Positions 1-8,815 of a DNA stretch of 64,000 nucleotides are shown here, piece after piece. Origin of the DNA: Massilia alkalitolerans DSM 17462 (GTDB lineage Bacteria; Pseudomonadota; Gammaproteobacteria; Burkholderiales; Burkholderiaceae_D); the NCBI RefSeq assembly GCF_000427785.1, contig NZ_ATYR01000016.1, positions 62,001 to 126,000 of the forward strand, in the 5' to 3' direction. How positions within the stretch are numbered: the stretch's first letter is position 1; each line of letters opens with the position of its first letter. The notes beneath the pieces were generated by a model. The model was not told where the DNA came from. It ran no database searches and saw nothing but the letters and a program-made list of their open reading frames with translations. The translations under genes and the position numbers were made by a program.

Positions 1-67
1 GCACGCCATAGACCGCGCCGGTTGCGCCAGTGATGGCGACAATGATCCTGCGCGGGCGGCCGGTCAT
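1..67 (-). CDS. ubiX: UbiX flavin prenyltransferase, N-terminal fragment (runs off the window)
   Basis: Only the first 22 codons are inside the window. They read MTGRPRRIIVAITGATGAVY and then GV, which matches the N-terminal beta-strand and glycine-rich FMN-binding loop of UbiX (consensus like IVGISGASGAIYG). UbiX prenylates FMN to make the cofactor of the UbiD decarboxylase in ubiquinone synthesis. The ATG lies 4 nt after the grxD stop, so the two genes are probably co-transcribed. The rest of the gene lies to the left of position 1, so completeness cannot be judged. Confidence 0.8.
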   Translation of the reverse strand, partial: MTGRPRRIIVAITGATGAVYGV

Positions 68-71
68 GGAA

Positions 72-386
72 TCAGCCGTTCTTCAGCAGGGTCTGCAGCT
101 CGCCCGATTCGTACATCTCGTTCATGATGTCGGTGCCGCCGATGAATTCGCCGCGCACGTAGAGCTGCGGGATGGTCGGCCAGTTCGAGTAGTCCTTGAT
201 GCCCTGGCGGACTTCGGCGTCTTCCAGGACGTTGACGGTGGCGATGTTGTCGACACCGCAGGCTTTCAGGATCTGGATGGCGCGGCCCGAGAAGCCGCAT
301 TGCGGGAATTGCGCGGTTCCCTTCATGAACAGCACGACCGGGGTGGTGGTCACGGTGTCTTTGATCCAGGTTTGAACGTCGCTCAT
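72..386 (-). CDS. grxD: Monothiol glutaredoxin Grx4/GrxD
   Basis: This 104-residue protein has the monothiol glutaredoxin active site CGFS (about residues 31-34) in a thioredoxin fold, followed by WPTIPQLYV and GGTDIM, the cis-proline/TVP-like and glutathione-binding segments. Length and motifs match class II monothiol glutaredoxins, which bind a [2Fe-2S] cluster with glutathione, often with a BolA partner, and work in iron-sulfur cluster trafficking in the cytoplasm. A BolA-family gene (ibaG) is also present at 23.3 kb. It precedes ubiX on the same strand with a 4-nt gap. Confidence 0.95.
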   Translation of the reverse strand: MSDVQTWIKDTVTTTPVVLFMKGTAQFPQCGFSGRAIQILKACGVDNIATVNVLEDAEVRQGIKDYSNWPTIPQLYVRGEFIGGTDIMNEMYESGELQTLLKNG

Positions 387-551
387 GTGTGTGCCTTCAG
401 TGGGAATGGATAAGATGCCGCCATTTTATAAGAATTCGGCAGGGCGGGCACGGGCCTGGCGTCGTTCTCCCGCCTGCTGTGACAATCGGCGGATTTTTAC
501 CGGAAAATCCCCGCTATGATGGTCTTTCATGCCACCCGAACGGGAACCATC

Positions 552-863
552 ATGACTGCCTACCGAGGCTTTGCTTCCATGCCATCGCCCCTGCTGTGGT
601 GCATGGCTGCCTTCTTTGTCATTGCCGGCGTGTACGAAATCATCACCGGGATGTACCGGGAGCCACTGGAAGACGTCCTGCTCTACATCGGCCAGCTGCC
701 GGCCGGCCTGTTCCTGCTGTACTGCGCCGTGCAGGCCTGGCGCGACCGGCGCGGCGAGCTGGCATCGCACCGCACGACCATGGTCGGCTACGCCTGCTTC
801 GGCCTGTTCTGTCTGTGCTTCCTGGTGAAGGCAGGGACGACCGCGGTGCGCGTCCTGGGCTGA
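552..863 (+). CDS. Small membrane protein, function unknown
   Basis: A 103-residue protein starting at the ATG at 552 (MTAYRGF); an upstream in-frame ATG at 516 would add a non-hydrophobic stretch and looks less likely. Three hydrophobic segments are visible, around residues 10-30, 40-58 and 74-95, with a basic stretch (WRDRRGE) between the second and third. That suggests an inner-membrane protein of three short helices. A TATAAT-like TATGAT at 515-520 could be part of its promoter. I do not recognise a family. A second small membrane protein follows on the same strand 75 bp downstream. Confidence 0.6.
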   Translation: MTAYRGFASMPSPLLWCMAAFFVIAGVYEIITGMYREPLEDVLLYIGQLPAGLFLLYCAVQAWRDRRGELASHRTTMVGYACFGLFCLCFLVKAGTTAVRVLG

Positions 864-879
864 ACCGCCGGCGGTTTTT
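864..879 (+). terminator. Possible weak terminator after the small membrane protein
   Basis: Directly after the stop codon lies the 12-bp self-complementary sequence accgccggcggt followed by four more T residues. It is short, and half of it would be loop, so it may be a weak terminator or only a pause site between the two small membrane protein genes. Confidence 0.35.
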
Positions 880-938
880 GCCCACGGGCGGGGCGGGACT
901 GGTATGATCGCGCGCATTCCCTTCGTCCGGCACGCATC

Positions 939-1226
939 ATGCAACAGACACCCCAGCGCAGACCCTCGGCCACCGCCAATTTCGCGATCGGCGCCCTGCT
1001 GGCCATCCCTGGCCTGATCAACCTCATCGAGGGCCTGATGGGCCTGGGCATCGGCCGCCTCCTGTGCGGCATCGCGGCCCTCGGCTATGGCCTGCTGCTG
1101 GTGCGCGAAGGACTGCACATCAAGAAAACCGGACTGCCCGCGTTGCCGCAAAAGCGCATGATCCTGATCGGCTTCGGCTTCCTGAGCGTCTACATGGTCG
1201 GGCTGTTCCTCAAGCACGCGGGCTGA
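939..1226 (+). CDS. Small membrane protein, function unknown
   Basis: A 95-residue protein with three hydrophobic segments (about residues 14-35, 38-56 and 72-92) and basic loops such as REGLHIKK and PQKR. The N-terminus MQQTPQRRPS is polar and basic, suggesting a cytoplasmic N-terminus. A TATGAT hexamer at 903-908 is a possible -10 element. It is similar in size and topology to the preceding gene but I see no clear sequence identity between them. It converges with tex on the opposite strand. No family recognised. Confidence 0.6.
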   Translation: MQQTPQRRPSATANFAIGALLAIPGLINLIEGLMGLGIGRLLCGIAALGYGLLLVREGLHIKKTGLPALPQKRMILIGFGFLSVYMVGLFLKHAG

Positions 1227-1259
1227 CCGGCTCACCGGCCGGCCACCCCGCACGCGCCA

Positions 1260-3611
1260 TTACTTCTTCAGCTTGGCGAAGGCCGCGGCCATCGCGCCGC
1301 CGGCTGCGGGCGCCGGCTTGTCCTGACGCTGGTGCTGGGCCAGGCGCTTGCTGTCGTTGCGGTCGCCGCGCTGCTCCGGACGCGCGCCCGGCTGCGGCGC
1401 GGCATCGGACAGGCGCATGGTGAGCGCGATGCGCTTGCGCTTGACGTCCACTTCCAGCACTTTCACCTTGACCACCTGGCCGGCCTTGACCACCGTGTGC
1501 GGGTCCTTCACAAACGTGTTCGACAGCGCCGAGATGTGCACCAGTCCATCCTGGTGCACGCCGATGTCGACAAAGGCGCCGAAGGCGGCCACGTTGGTCA
1601 CCACGCCTTCCAGGATCATGTCCGGGCGCAGGTCCGAGATTTCTTCGACGCCTTCCTTGAAGGTCGCAGTGGTGAATTCCGGACGCGGGTCGCGGCCCGG
1701 CTTTTCCAGTTCCTTCAGGATGTCGGTCACGGTCGGCACGCCGAATTTGTCATCCGCATACTTGGCCGGATTGAGCGACTTGATGAGCGCACTGTCGCCG
1801 ATCACCGCCTTCATGTCGCGCTTGATGTCGCCCAGGATCTTCTCGACCACCGGATAGGATTCCGGGTGGACCGCCGAGGCGTCCAGCGGGTTCTCGCCGT
1901 TCATCACGCGCAGGAAGCCGGCCGCCTGCTCGAAGGTCTTGTCGCCCAGGCGCGGCACCTTCTTCAATGCCGCGCGCGAGGCGAACGCGCCCTGCATGTC
2001 GCGGTAGTTCACGATGCTCTGCGCCACGCTGCCAGATAAGCCCGAGACCCGCGCCAGCAGCGGCGCCGAGGCCGTGTTCACGTCCACGCCCACCGCGTTC
2101 ACGCAATCCTCGACCACGGCGTCGAGCGAGCGCGCGAGCTGGGTCTGGGACACGTCGTGCTGGTACTGGCCGACGCCGATCGACTTCGGGTCGATCTTGA
2201 CCAGTTCCGCCAGCGGGTCCTGCAGGCGGCGCGCGATCGACACCGCGCCGCGCAGCGAGACGTCCAGCTCGGGCAGTTCGCGCGAGGCGAATTCCGAGGC
2301 CGAATACACCGAGGCGCCGGCTTCCGAGACGACGATCTTGGTGAGTTTCAGCTCCGGGCGCTGCTTGATCAGGTCAGCGGCCAGCTTGTCGGTCTCGCGC
2401 GAGGCGGTGCCGTTGCCGATCGAGATCAGCGACACATTGTGCTTGGCCGCCAGCTGGCCGAGCACGTGCAGGGCGCCGTCCCAGTCGTTGCGCGGCTGGT
2501 GCGGGTAGACGGTGGCGGTGTCGACCACCTTGCCGGTGGCGTCCACCACCGCCACCTTGACGCCGGTGCGCAGGCCCGGGTCCAGGCCCATGGTGGCGCG
2601 CGGGCCGGCCGGCGCGGCCAGCAGCAGCGCCTTCAGGTTACGGGCGAAGACCTGGATCGCATCGAGTTCGGCCTTCTCGCGCAGCGCGCCCATCAGCTCG
2701 GTCTCGATGTACATGAAGCTCTTCACGCGCCAGGTCCAGCGCGCGGTGTCGAGCAGCCACTTGTCGGCCGGGCGCCCAAGCGCCTTGATGCCGAATGCGG
2801 CGCAGATGCGGCTTTCGCAAGGGTTGTGCGGCGCGTCCCACTTCGGCTTCTCGGCTTCCGAATCGAGGCGCAGGGTGACATCCAGCACGCCCTCGCGGCG
2901 GCCGCGCATCAGCGCCAGCGCGCGGTGCGAAGGAATCGTGGACAGGGTTTCGGAATAGTCGAAATAGTCGGCGAATTTTTCGCCCGCGTCCTCCTGGCCG
3001 GCCACGACTTTTGACTCGACCACGCCGTGCTCCTGCACGTATTCGCGCAGCGACTGCAGCAGCGTCGCATCTTCGGCGAAGCGCTCCATCAGGATCTGGC
3101 GCGCACCGTCGAGGGCCGCCTTGGTATCAGCCACGCCCGGGTTGGCGCCGCCGTCGGCATTCGTGAAGGCCTCGCGCAGGTAGCCGGACGCCACCTCTTC
3201 TGGATTGAGCGACGGGTCGCCGAGCAAGGCCTCGGCCAGCGGCGACAGGCCCGCTTCGATCGCGATCTGCGCCTTGGTGCGGCGCTTCTGCTTGTAGGGC
3301 AGGTACAGGTCCTCCAGGCGGGTCTTGTCCTCGGCATGGGCGATCGCATCGAGCAGCTCCGGCGTCATCTTGTTCTGCTCCGTGATCGACGCGATGATCG
3401 ACGCGCGGCGGTCTTCGAGCTCGCGCAGGTAGCGCAGGCGCTCTTCCAGAAGTCGCAGCTGGGTGTCGTCGAGGCCGCCCGTGGCTTCCTTGCGGTAGCG
3501 TGCGATGAAGGGGACAGTCGCGCCTTCGTCGAGCAGGGCGACGGCGGCGGCCACCTGGACCGGTTTGGCGGACAGTTCGAGGGCGAGGCGTTGTTCGATG
3601 GATGGCAGCAT
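1260..3611 (-). CDS. tex: Tex, transcription accessory RNA-binding protein
   Basis: A 783-residue protein with full Tex architecture: an N-terminal helical domain ([19 protein letters not shown], then [20 protein letters not shown]), a YqgF/RNase H-like domain around the [10 protein letters not shown] stretch, a helix-hairpin-helix region ([22 protein letters not shown]), and an S1 RNA-binding domain at about residues 662-734 ([19 protein letters not shown]). The C-terminal 45 residues are a low-complexity basic/alanine tail. Tex/Spt6-like proteins bind nucleic acid and act with RNA polymerase; in Bordetella the gene was described as affecting toxin expression. The gene is monocistronic here and divergent from the SNF2 helicase. 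Confidence 0.96.
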   Translation of the reverse strand: MLPSIEQRLALELSAKPVQVAAAVALLDEGATVPFIARYRKEATGGLDDTQLRLLEERLRYLRELEDRRASIIASITEQNKMTPELLDAIAHAEDKTRLEDLYLPYKQKRRTKAQIAIEAGLSPLAEALLGDPSLNPEEVASGYLREAFTNADGGANPGVADTKAALDGARQILMERFAEDATLLQSLREYVQEHGVVESKVVAGQEDAGEKFADYFDYSETLSTIPSHRALALMRGRREGVLDVTLRLDSEAEKPKWDAPHNPCESRICAAFGIKALGRPADKWLLDTARWTWRVKSFMYIETELMGALREKAELDAIQVFARNLKALLLAAPAGPRATMGLDPGLRTGVKVAVVDATGKVVDTATVYPHQPRNDWDGALHVLGQLAAKHNVSLISIGNGTASRETDKLAADLIKQRPELKLTKIVVSEAGASVYSASEFASRELPELDVSLRGAVSIARRLQDPLAELVKIDPKSIGVGQYQHDVSQTQLARSLDAVVEDCVNAVGVDVNTASAPLLARVSGLSGSVAQSIVNYRDMQGAFASRAALKKVPRLGDKTFEQAAGFLRVMNGENPLDASAVHPESYPVVEKILGDIKRDMKAVIGDSALIKSLNPAKYADDKFGVPTVTDILKELEKPGRDPRPEFTTATFKEGVEEISDLRPDMILEGVVTNVAAFGAFVDIGVHQDGLVHISALSNTFVKDPHTVVKAGQVVKVKVLEVDVKRKRIALTMRLSDAAPQPGARPEQRGDRNDSKRLAQHQRQDKPAPAAGGAMAAAFAKLKK

Positions 3612-3777
3612 GGTGCGGTGGTGTGCGCGATGAGTACGCGCGTGTCTCTAAAAGGTCAAGCAAACAATGATACGCAAACGCGGGGGATACACCAGTCTTG
3701 ACAGCGCCACTTGAACATGCGAGAACAGTCGGCTGTACGCGTGATTCGCATGGACGAACAGCGTGCACGCAGATGGT

Positions 3778-3796
3778 GCGGACAAGTTTTGTCCGC
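3778..3796. promoter_or_regulatory. 8-bp inverted repeat in the tex/SNF2 divergent promoter region
   Basis: In the 270-bp gap between the divergent tex and SNF2 helicase genes there is a perfect inverted repeat, gcggacaa - 3 nt - ttgtccgc. It lies 85 bp before the SNF2 start and about 167 bp before the tex start. A symmetric site there could be an operator for either gene. Apart from this and an AT-rich stretch at 3835-3870 that may hold the SNF2 promoter, I see nothing else in the gap. Confidence 0.35.
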
Positions 3797-3881
3797 TACG
3801 TGCGATTCCGAACAAAACGGAAGCGTCCGTATGAAGGATAATGTTCTTTATTGTCGTTTTTAATACAGACACACGAGACCC

Positions 3882-6800
3882 ATGCACACAGTCGATGATC
3901 ACCGCGAGAACGCCAACGACGCACCCGTAGCAGCACCTGCCGTCGCCCGCGCTCCCGCACGCGCTCCCGCCCTGCCCGCGCCGGTGGTGAGCTGGCTGCA
4001 AAGGGTCGAGGCGGCGGCGCACCCGCAGCCCAGGCTGACCGACGAGGTCGCCGATCCGAAGGCCGTGCAGTACAAGTTTGTCTACGTGATGGCCCCGACC
4101 AGCGGCGGCCGCCACGTCGCCATCTGCCTGTGCAAGGCGCGCCTGCGCCCGAACGGCGACGTCGCCGCCGCCAGCCCGGTAAGCGAAGTGTTCTCGCTGC
4201 TGTCGGCGCCACCGGCCTACCTCGAAGGCGACGACGTCGACCTGGTGCGCTTCTTCATCGCCATGCGCAGCGGTTCGGCCCAGGGCACCAGCGCCACCGA
4301 ACCGAAAGGCAAAGTCGGCGCCATCCTGCTGCAGATGCTGCTTGAACAAGGCAAGCTGCTGTGGGCGAACTCGTGGTCCGACATGGCCAATGGCCTGGTC
4401 TATCCGCTACAGGCCGGCCCGACCCGCCTGGCCAGCCTGGCCTGGCGCGACGAGGGCCGCGTGGCCAAACTCGGGTGGTCGGTGGAACCGGCCAACGGCG
4501 CCACCCACAGCGGGGCCGACCTGATCGACTACATGCTGCCGACCGACCCGCCGTGGTACATCGACAACCTGTCGATCGGCCCGCTCGAACTGAATCGCGG
4601 CGGCATCGACATCTCGCTGGCCGAACTGCAGGCGCTGGTGGCCCAGGCCCCGGCCCTCACCGGCACCGACAAGAAGCGCGTCTCGCAACTGCTGCTGGCG
4701 CACGGCCTGCAGCAGCTGATGCCGCTGCCGCAGCCGCTCACCCAGCGCCTGCGCAACGACGTCAAACCGATTCCGCACCTGCTGCTCGATTCGGTGCAGC
4801 TGTCCGACGGCGGCACGCCGCGCTGGCACGACTTCGCCGTGCTGGCCTACGACTACGACGGCCAGCGCGTGTCCTTCGATCCGGCCCAGCGCGTGGTGCG
4901 CCAGATCGGCGACGTCACCGAGGTCATCGAACGCGACCCGAAGGCCGAAGCCGCGGCCCTGAACAAACTGAACGAGATCGGCTTCCGCAAGCCGGTCACC
5001 GCGCCCTTCAACGCCATGGCCGGCGCCCTGGTGCTGGACAGCCAGGCGCACTGGCTGCGCTTCGCCGAGAACGACCTTGACGCCCTGTCCGACACCGGCT
5101 GGCACCTGCAGAAGTCGGCCAAGTACCGCTACGACGTGGTGCCGGTCGAAGACTGGTATGCCGACATCGACGAACCCGAAGAAGCGGGCAATGCCTGGTT
5201 CGAGCTGGAGCTGGGCATCGTGGTGGCGCGCAAGCGCGTGCCGCTGCTGCCGGTGCTGGTGCAGCTGATCCGCAGCGCCCCTGCCGACTTCGACCCGGCC
5301 GTGCTGGCCGCCCATGCCGAAGCCGACCAGATGCTGGCCACGCTGCCGGACGGCGTGCGCGTGGCGCTGCCCTGGGGCCGCCTGAAGCCCATCCTCGCCA
5401 CGCTCGGCGAGCTGTACTTCAATGACAAGATCAAGGGCCGCATGCGCATGTCCACGCTGGACGCGGCGCGCCTGGAAGACCTGGCGCGCGGCCTCGAGCT
5501 GCGCTGGACCGGCGGCGAGCGCCTGCGCGAGACCGGCCGCAAGCTGAGCCAGTTCGGCTCGGTCAAGAAGGTCGAGGCGCCCAAGGGCCTGCAAGCTACC
5601 TTGCGCGACTACCAGCTCGACGGCCTGTCGTGGATGCAGTTCCTGCGCGAGTACGACCTCGGCGGCATCCTGGCCGACGACATGGGTCTCGGCAAAACCG
5701 TGCAGACCCTGGCCCACATCCTCACCGAGAAGGAAGCAGGGCGCCTGACCAGCCCGGCCCTGGTGATCGCGCCGACCAGCCTCATGACCAACTGGTTCGA
5801 CGAGGCCGCGCGCTTCGCCCCGAGCCTGAAGGTGCTGCTCCTGCAGGGCAAGGAGCGCATGGACCTGTTCGACCAGATCGACGACGCCGACATCGTGCTG
5901 ACCACCTATGCGCTGCTGCCGCGCGACGAGGAAAAGCTGCGCGAGCACCACTATCACCTGGTGATCCTGGACGAATCGCACTACATCAAGAACACCCGCT
6001 CCAAGGCGGCGCAGACGGCCGGCTCGCTCAACGCCCGCCACCGCCTGTGCCTGTCCGGCACGCCGCTCGAGAACCACCTGGGCGAGCTGTGGTCGCAGTT
6101 CCACTTCCTGCTGCCAGGCCTGCTGGGCGACGAGAAGAGCTTCAACAACCAGTTCCGCCACCCGATCGAACGCCAGGACGATTCGGTGCGCCGCACCCTG
6201 CTGAGCCGCCGCATCAAGCCCTTCCTGCTGCGCCGTACCAAGGACCACGTGGCCAAGGAACTGCCGGAGAAGACCGAGATGGTGCGCCGCATCGAGCTTT
6301 CGGGCGCGCAGCGCGACATGTACGAAACCGTGCGCCTGGCGATGGACAAGAAGGTGCGCGACGAGATCGACCGCAAGGGCGTGGCGCGCAGCCAGATCGT
6401 CATCCTCGAAGCGCTGCTCAAGCTGCGCCAGGTCTGCTGCGACCCGCGCCTGGTGAAGGCCATGCCGGGCAAGAAGAACACCGCCGCGGTGTCGGCCAAG
6501 CTGACCGACCTGATGCAGATGGTCGAAGACCTGCTGCAGGAAGGCCGCAAGATCCTGGTGTTCTCGCAGTTCACCAGCATGCTGTTCCTGATCGAGGAAG
6601 AACTCGCCGCGCGCGGCATCCACTACGCGCTGCTCACCGGCGAGACGCGCGACCGCTCGGCCCAGGTGGCCGCCTTCCAGCAGGGCGCGGTGCCGATCTT
6701 CCTGATCAGCCTGAAGGCCGGCGGCGTGGGCCTGAACCTGACCGCGGCCGACACCGTGATCCACTACGACCCGTGGTGGAACCCGGCGGCCGAGAACCAG

Positions 6801-7007
6801 GCGACCGACCGCGCCTGGCGCATCGGGCAGGACAAGCCGGTGTTCGTGTACAAGCTGATCGCCAAGGGCACGCTGGAAGAGAAGATCCAGCAGCTGCAGC
6901 TGAAGAAGTCGGAACTGGCGCAGTCGATCCTGTCCGAAGGTGAATCGCAGAAGATGGCGCTGACGCAGGAAGATCTGCAAGCGATCTTCGCACCGCTGGA
7001 AGACTAA
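3882..7007 (+). CDS. SNF2/RapA-family DEAD/DEAH-box ATPase (copy 1)
   Basis: A 1041-residue SF2 ATPase. The C-terminal half is a canonical Snf2 motor: motif I DDMGLGKT near residues 598-605, motif Ia LVIAPTSLMTNWFDEA, motif II DESH near 695, the STGTP-like motif III LSGTPLENHLGELWSQ, and in the second RecA lobe FLISLKAGGVGLNLTAAD and motif VI QATDRAWRIGQ near 975. The N-terminal 560 residues are a less conserved accessory region that begins with an alanine/proline-rich tail. Bacterial Snf2 proteins translocate on double-stranded DNA and remodel protein-DNA complexes; the specific role of this one is unknown. It is monocistronic with its own terminator. A second, longer Snf2 protein is encoded at 40.2-44.3 kb. 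Confidence 0.93.
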   Translation: MHTVDDHRENANDAPVAAPAVARAPARAPALPAPVVSWLQRVEAAAHPQPRLTDEVADPKAVQYKFVYVMAPTSGGRHVAICLCKARLRPNGDVAAASPVSEVFSLLSAPPAYLEGDDVDLVRFFIAMRSGSAQGTSATEPKGKVGAILLQMLLEQGKLLWANSWSDMANGLVYPLQAGPTRLASLAWRDEGRVAKLGWSVEPANGATHSGADLIDYMLPTDPPWYIDNLSIGPLELNRGGIDISLAELQALVAQAPALTGTDKKRVSQLLLAHGLQQLMPLPQPLTQRLRNDVKPIPHLLLDSVQLSDGGTPRWHDFAVLAYDYDGQRVSFDPAQRVVRQIGDVTEVIERDPKAEAAALNKLNEIGFRKPVTAPFNAMAGALVLDSQAHWLRFAENDLDALSDTGWHLQKSAKYRYDVVPVEDWYADIDEPEEAGNAWFELELGIVVARKRVPLLPVLVQLIRSAPADFDPAVLAAHAEADQMLATLPDGVRVALPWGRLKPILATLGELYFNDKIKGRMRMSTLDAARLEDLARGLELRWTGGERLRETGRKLSQFGSVKKVEAPKGLQATLRDYQLDGLSWMQFLREYDLGGILADDMGLGKTVQTLAHILTEKEAGRLTSPALVIAPTSLMTNWFDEAARFAPSLKVLLLQGKERMDLFDQIDDADIVLTTYALLPRDEEKLREHHYHLVILDESHYIKNTRSKAAQTAGSLNARHRLCLSGTPLENHLGELWSQFHFLLPGLLGDEKSFNNQFRHPIERQDDSVRRTLLSRRIKPFLLRRTKDHVAKELPEKTEMVRRIELSGAQRDMYETVRLAMDKKVRDEIDRKGVARSQIVILEALLKLRQVCCDPRLVKAMPGKKNTAAVSAKLTDLMQMVEDLLQEGRKILVFSQFTSMLFLIEEELAARGIHYALLTGETRDRSAQVAAFQQGAVPIFLISLKAGGVGLNLTAADTVIHYDPWWNPAAENQATDRAWRIGQDKPVFVYKLIAKGTLEEKIQQLQLKKSELAQSILSEGESQKMALTQEDLQAIFAPLED

Positions 7008-7026
7008 AGTCAGCTGTTTAGAATAG

Positions 7027-7063
7027 AAACGCGGCGCTTGACGATGTCAGCGCCGCGTTTTTC
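7027..7063 (+). terminator. Rho-independent terminator of SNF2 copy 1
   Basis: A 12-bp GC-rich perfect stem (7027-7038 with 7049-7060) closes over a 10-nt loop that can itself pair GAC with GTC. The stem ends in a T-run (gtttttc). It lies 20 bp after the SNF2 stop codon. Confidence 0.85.
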
Positions 7064-7172
7064 GTAGGGTGGACGGCTTCGCCGTCCGCGCGTTCAAATC
7101 TGGCGTGCATAGTGACGGCGTAGGGATTCAAGTGCCGGTCGAACGCGCGGTCGGCATAGCCGACCACCCTAC
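7064..7172. repeat. REP/BIME-like intergenic element, GTAGGGTGG family, copy 1
   Basis: A 109-bp element bounded by perfect 9-bp inverted ends, gtagggtgg and ccaccctac. Each outer ~32 bp arm is near-complementary to the other (about four differences), and each contains its own small hairpin (acggc-ttc-gccgt on the left, tcggc-ata-gccga on the right) followed by gcgcgttc. Two hairpin modules in inverted orientation is the layout of a bacterial interspersed mosaic element. It sits between two terminators of convergent genes. A second, altered copy is at 21386-21507. Confidence 0.8.
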
Positions 7173-7179
7173 CAAAGCA

Positions 7180-7211
7180 AAAGGGCGGCTGGTTAGCACC
7201 AGCCGCCCTTT
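7180..7211. terminator. Bidirectional terminator, mainly for the DUF3297 gene
   Basis: A 14-bp perfect inverted repeat (7180-7193 with 7198-7211) with the 4-nt loop tagc. On the minus strand it follows the DUF3297 stop codon by about 20 nt and runs into a short T tract. On the plus strand it is followed by ctttttgc. It can therefore terminate transcription arriving from both sides. Confidence 0.8.
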
Positions 7212-7230
7212 CTTTTTGCATCAATGCGGA

Positions 7231-7479
7231 TTACTTGTAAAAAGCCTCGACCTTGCCCTTCAACTTGATCAGCATCGGCTTGCCCTTGCGGTCGAGCGTG
7301 CGGCCGGCGGCGACCTTGATCCAGCCTTCGCTCATGCAGTACTCTTCGACGTCATGGCGATCCTTGTCGTTGAAGCGGATGCCGATCTCGCGCTGGAAAA
7401 CGTCGCGGTTATGAAAAGGGCTGCTCGGGTCGATCGAGAGCCGGTCCGGGAGTGGGGGGAGGGTAGCGGTATCGTTCAT
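7231..7479 (-). CDS. DUF3297 family protein
   Basis: An 82-residue soluble protein with the recognisable DUF3297 pattern: LPDRLSIDPSSPFHN, then IGIRFNDKDRHDVEEYCMSE, GWIKV and a C-terminal LKLKGKVEAFYK-like end. This family of small proteins is widespread in proteobacteria; its function is not established as far as I know. It is transcribed away from the histidine kinase gene, with a 172-bp divergent promoter region between the two, and has a strong terminator. Confidence 0.85.
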   Translation of the reverse strand: MNDTATLPPLPDRLSIDPSSPFHNRDVFQREIGIRFNDKDRHDVEEYCMSEGWIKVAAGRTLDRKGKPMLIKLKGKVEAFYK

Positions 7480-7651
7480 AGACGCGAATTATCCACCAAC
7501 TGCGCCCACCGTGGCGCATTTTTCATCACATCGACATAGCGATCCGGTGCCGGTGCAGGACAAGGCCGGGCTTGCTCCTATACAAAGTGTCGCGAGCAAC
7601 GATATACTGGGTGACAACGTTCATTGTCCCATCGATAACAGAAAGTGCCCA

Positions 7652-8803
7652 ATGACCCGTAGCACGGCTGTTGATCCCCATGCTCCGGCCAGTCCGGAGC
7701 GCCCCGCCGGCATTCCAGGTATCGAACATCATTTCTGCACCATTGCCGAACTCGCCGGCGACATTGCCTTCAGCATCGACCTGCCGGCGCATACGCTGCG
7801 CTACCTGAGCCCGGCATTTTCCGCCCTGCTGGGCTACGAGGCCGGGGCACTGCAGGCCGCGATCGCCGGCGGCGGCGCGCACGAGGCACTGGGCGCGCTC
7901 GGCCTGCACCTCACCGCGCAGGGCGGGCTCGCGCCAGGCGAGCGCCGCATGCAGGAAGTCGACGTGCGCAACGCGGACGGCCATCCGGTCGGGCTGCAGG
8001 TGATCGCCACGGTGGTGCGCAACGCTGACGCCAGCCGCTCGCTGGTGGGACTGCTGCGCGACCTGTCGGCGCAGCGCGCCCACCTGGCCGACCAGCGCCG
8101 TTTCGCAAGCATGCTGAACCACGAATTCCGCACGCCGCTGGCGACCATCGACGGCGCGATCCAGCGCCTGGAAGCGACCGCCCATGGCGCCGACGACACC
8201 GTGCGCCAGCGTTATCGCAAGATCGCGGTCGCGGCCGACCGCCTGATCGCCATGCTCGACGAATACCTGTCGCCGGACCGCATGGCCGCGATCGGCCAGG
8301 TGCGCCAGCCGAACACCATCGCCGCCCGCGACTTGCTGGACGCCGGTGTGACGCAGCTGCGCGAAGCGGGCCGCGAAGCGGTCGTCGAAGCGGACGACCT
8401 GAAGCTGGGCCTGCGCGGCGAGCCCGAGGGCTTGCGGTTGGCGCTGAAGGTCCTGGTCGACAATGCCCTGCTGTACTCGCCGGCCGGCAGCAAGGTAACG
8501 CTGGGGGCGCGCCGCAGCGGGAGCGGGGTCGAGTTCACGGTGCGCGATGAAGGCGCCGGGGTACCGCCGGAGGATGCAGCCTGCATATTCGACAAGGGCT
8601 ACCGCGGCAGCAATGCCACCGGCCTGCCGGGCAGCGGCCTGGGCCTCTATATGGCGCGCTCGATCGTCGACGTCCACGGCGGGATGCTGCGCCTGGGCGA
8701 GGACGGCAAGGAATTCCGGCTCTGGCTACCCGCCCTGGATATTAACGGCCAACAACAACTTGCCTCATCCTCTCCCAACAGTGATAATCGGACCGATCAT
8801 TAA
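7652..8803 (+). CDS. Soluble PAS-type sensor histidine kinase
   Basis: I start this protein at the ATG at 7652 (MTRSTAVD, preceded by a GAAAG ribosome site), giving 383 residues; the reading frame is open upstream to 7511 but that stretch does not look coding. An N-terminal PAS-like domain (AELAGDIAFSIDLPAHTLRYLS..., residues about 25-130) is followed by a HisKA dimerisation domain with the phospho-acceptor in NHEFRTPLATI (His157) and a HATPase_c domain with VDNALLYSPAG (N box), DEGAGVPPED (G1) and GSGLGLYMARS (G2). There are no transmembrane segments, so the signal is probably cytoplasmic. It is directly upstream of its response regulator (12-bp gap). Confidence 0.9.
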   Translation: MTRSTAVDPHAPASPERPAGIPGIEHHFCTIAELAGDIAFSIDLPAHTLRYLSPAFSALLGYEAGALQAAIAGGGAHEALGALGLHLTAQGGLAPGERRMQEVDVRNADGHPVGLQVIATVVRNADASRSLVGLLRDLSAQRAHLADQRRFASMLNHEFRTPLATIDGAIQRLEATAHGADDTVRQRYRKIAVAADRLIAMLDEYLSPDRMAAIGQVRQPNTIAARDLLDAGVTQLREAGREAVVEADDLKLGLRGEPEGLRLALKVLVDNALLYSPAGSKVTLGARRSGSGVEFTVRDEGAGVPPEDAACIFDKGYRGSNATGLPGSGLGLYMARSIVDVHGGMLRLGEDGKEFRLWLPALDINGQQQLASSSPNSDNRTDH

Positions 8804-8815
8804 CCCGACCAATCC

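Noticed and set aside
7018..7224. A 68-codon minus-strand reading frame between the SNF2 and DUF3297 genes.
   Set aside because: It is made entirely of the two terminators and the REP-like element and has no coding character.
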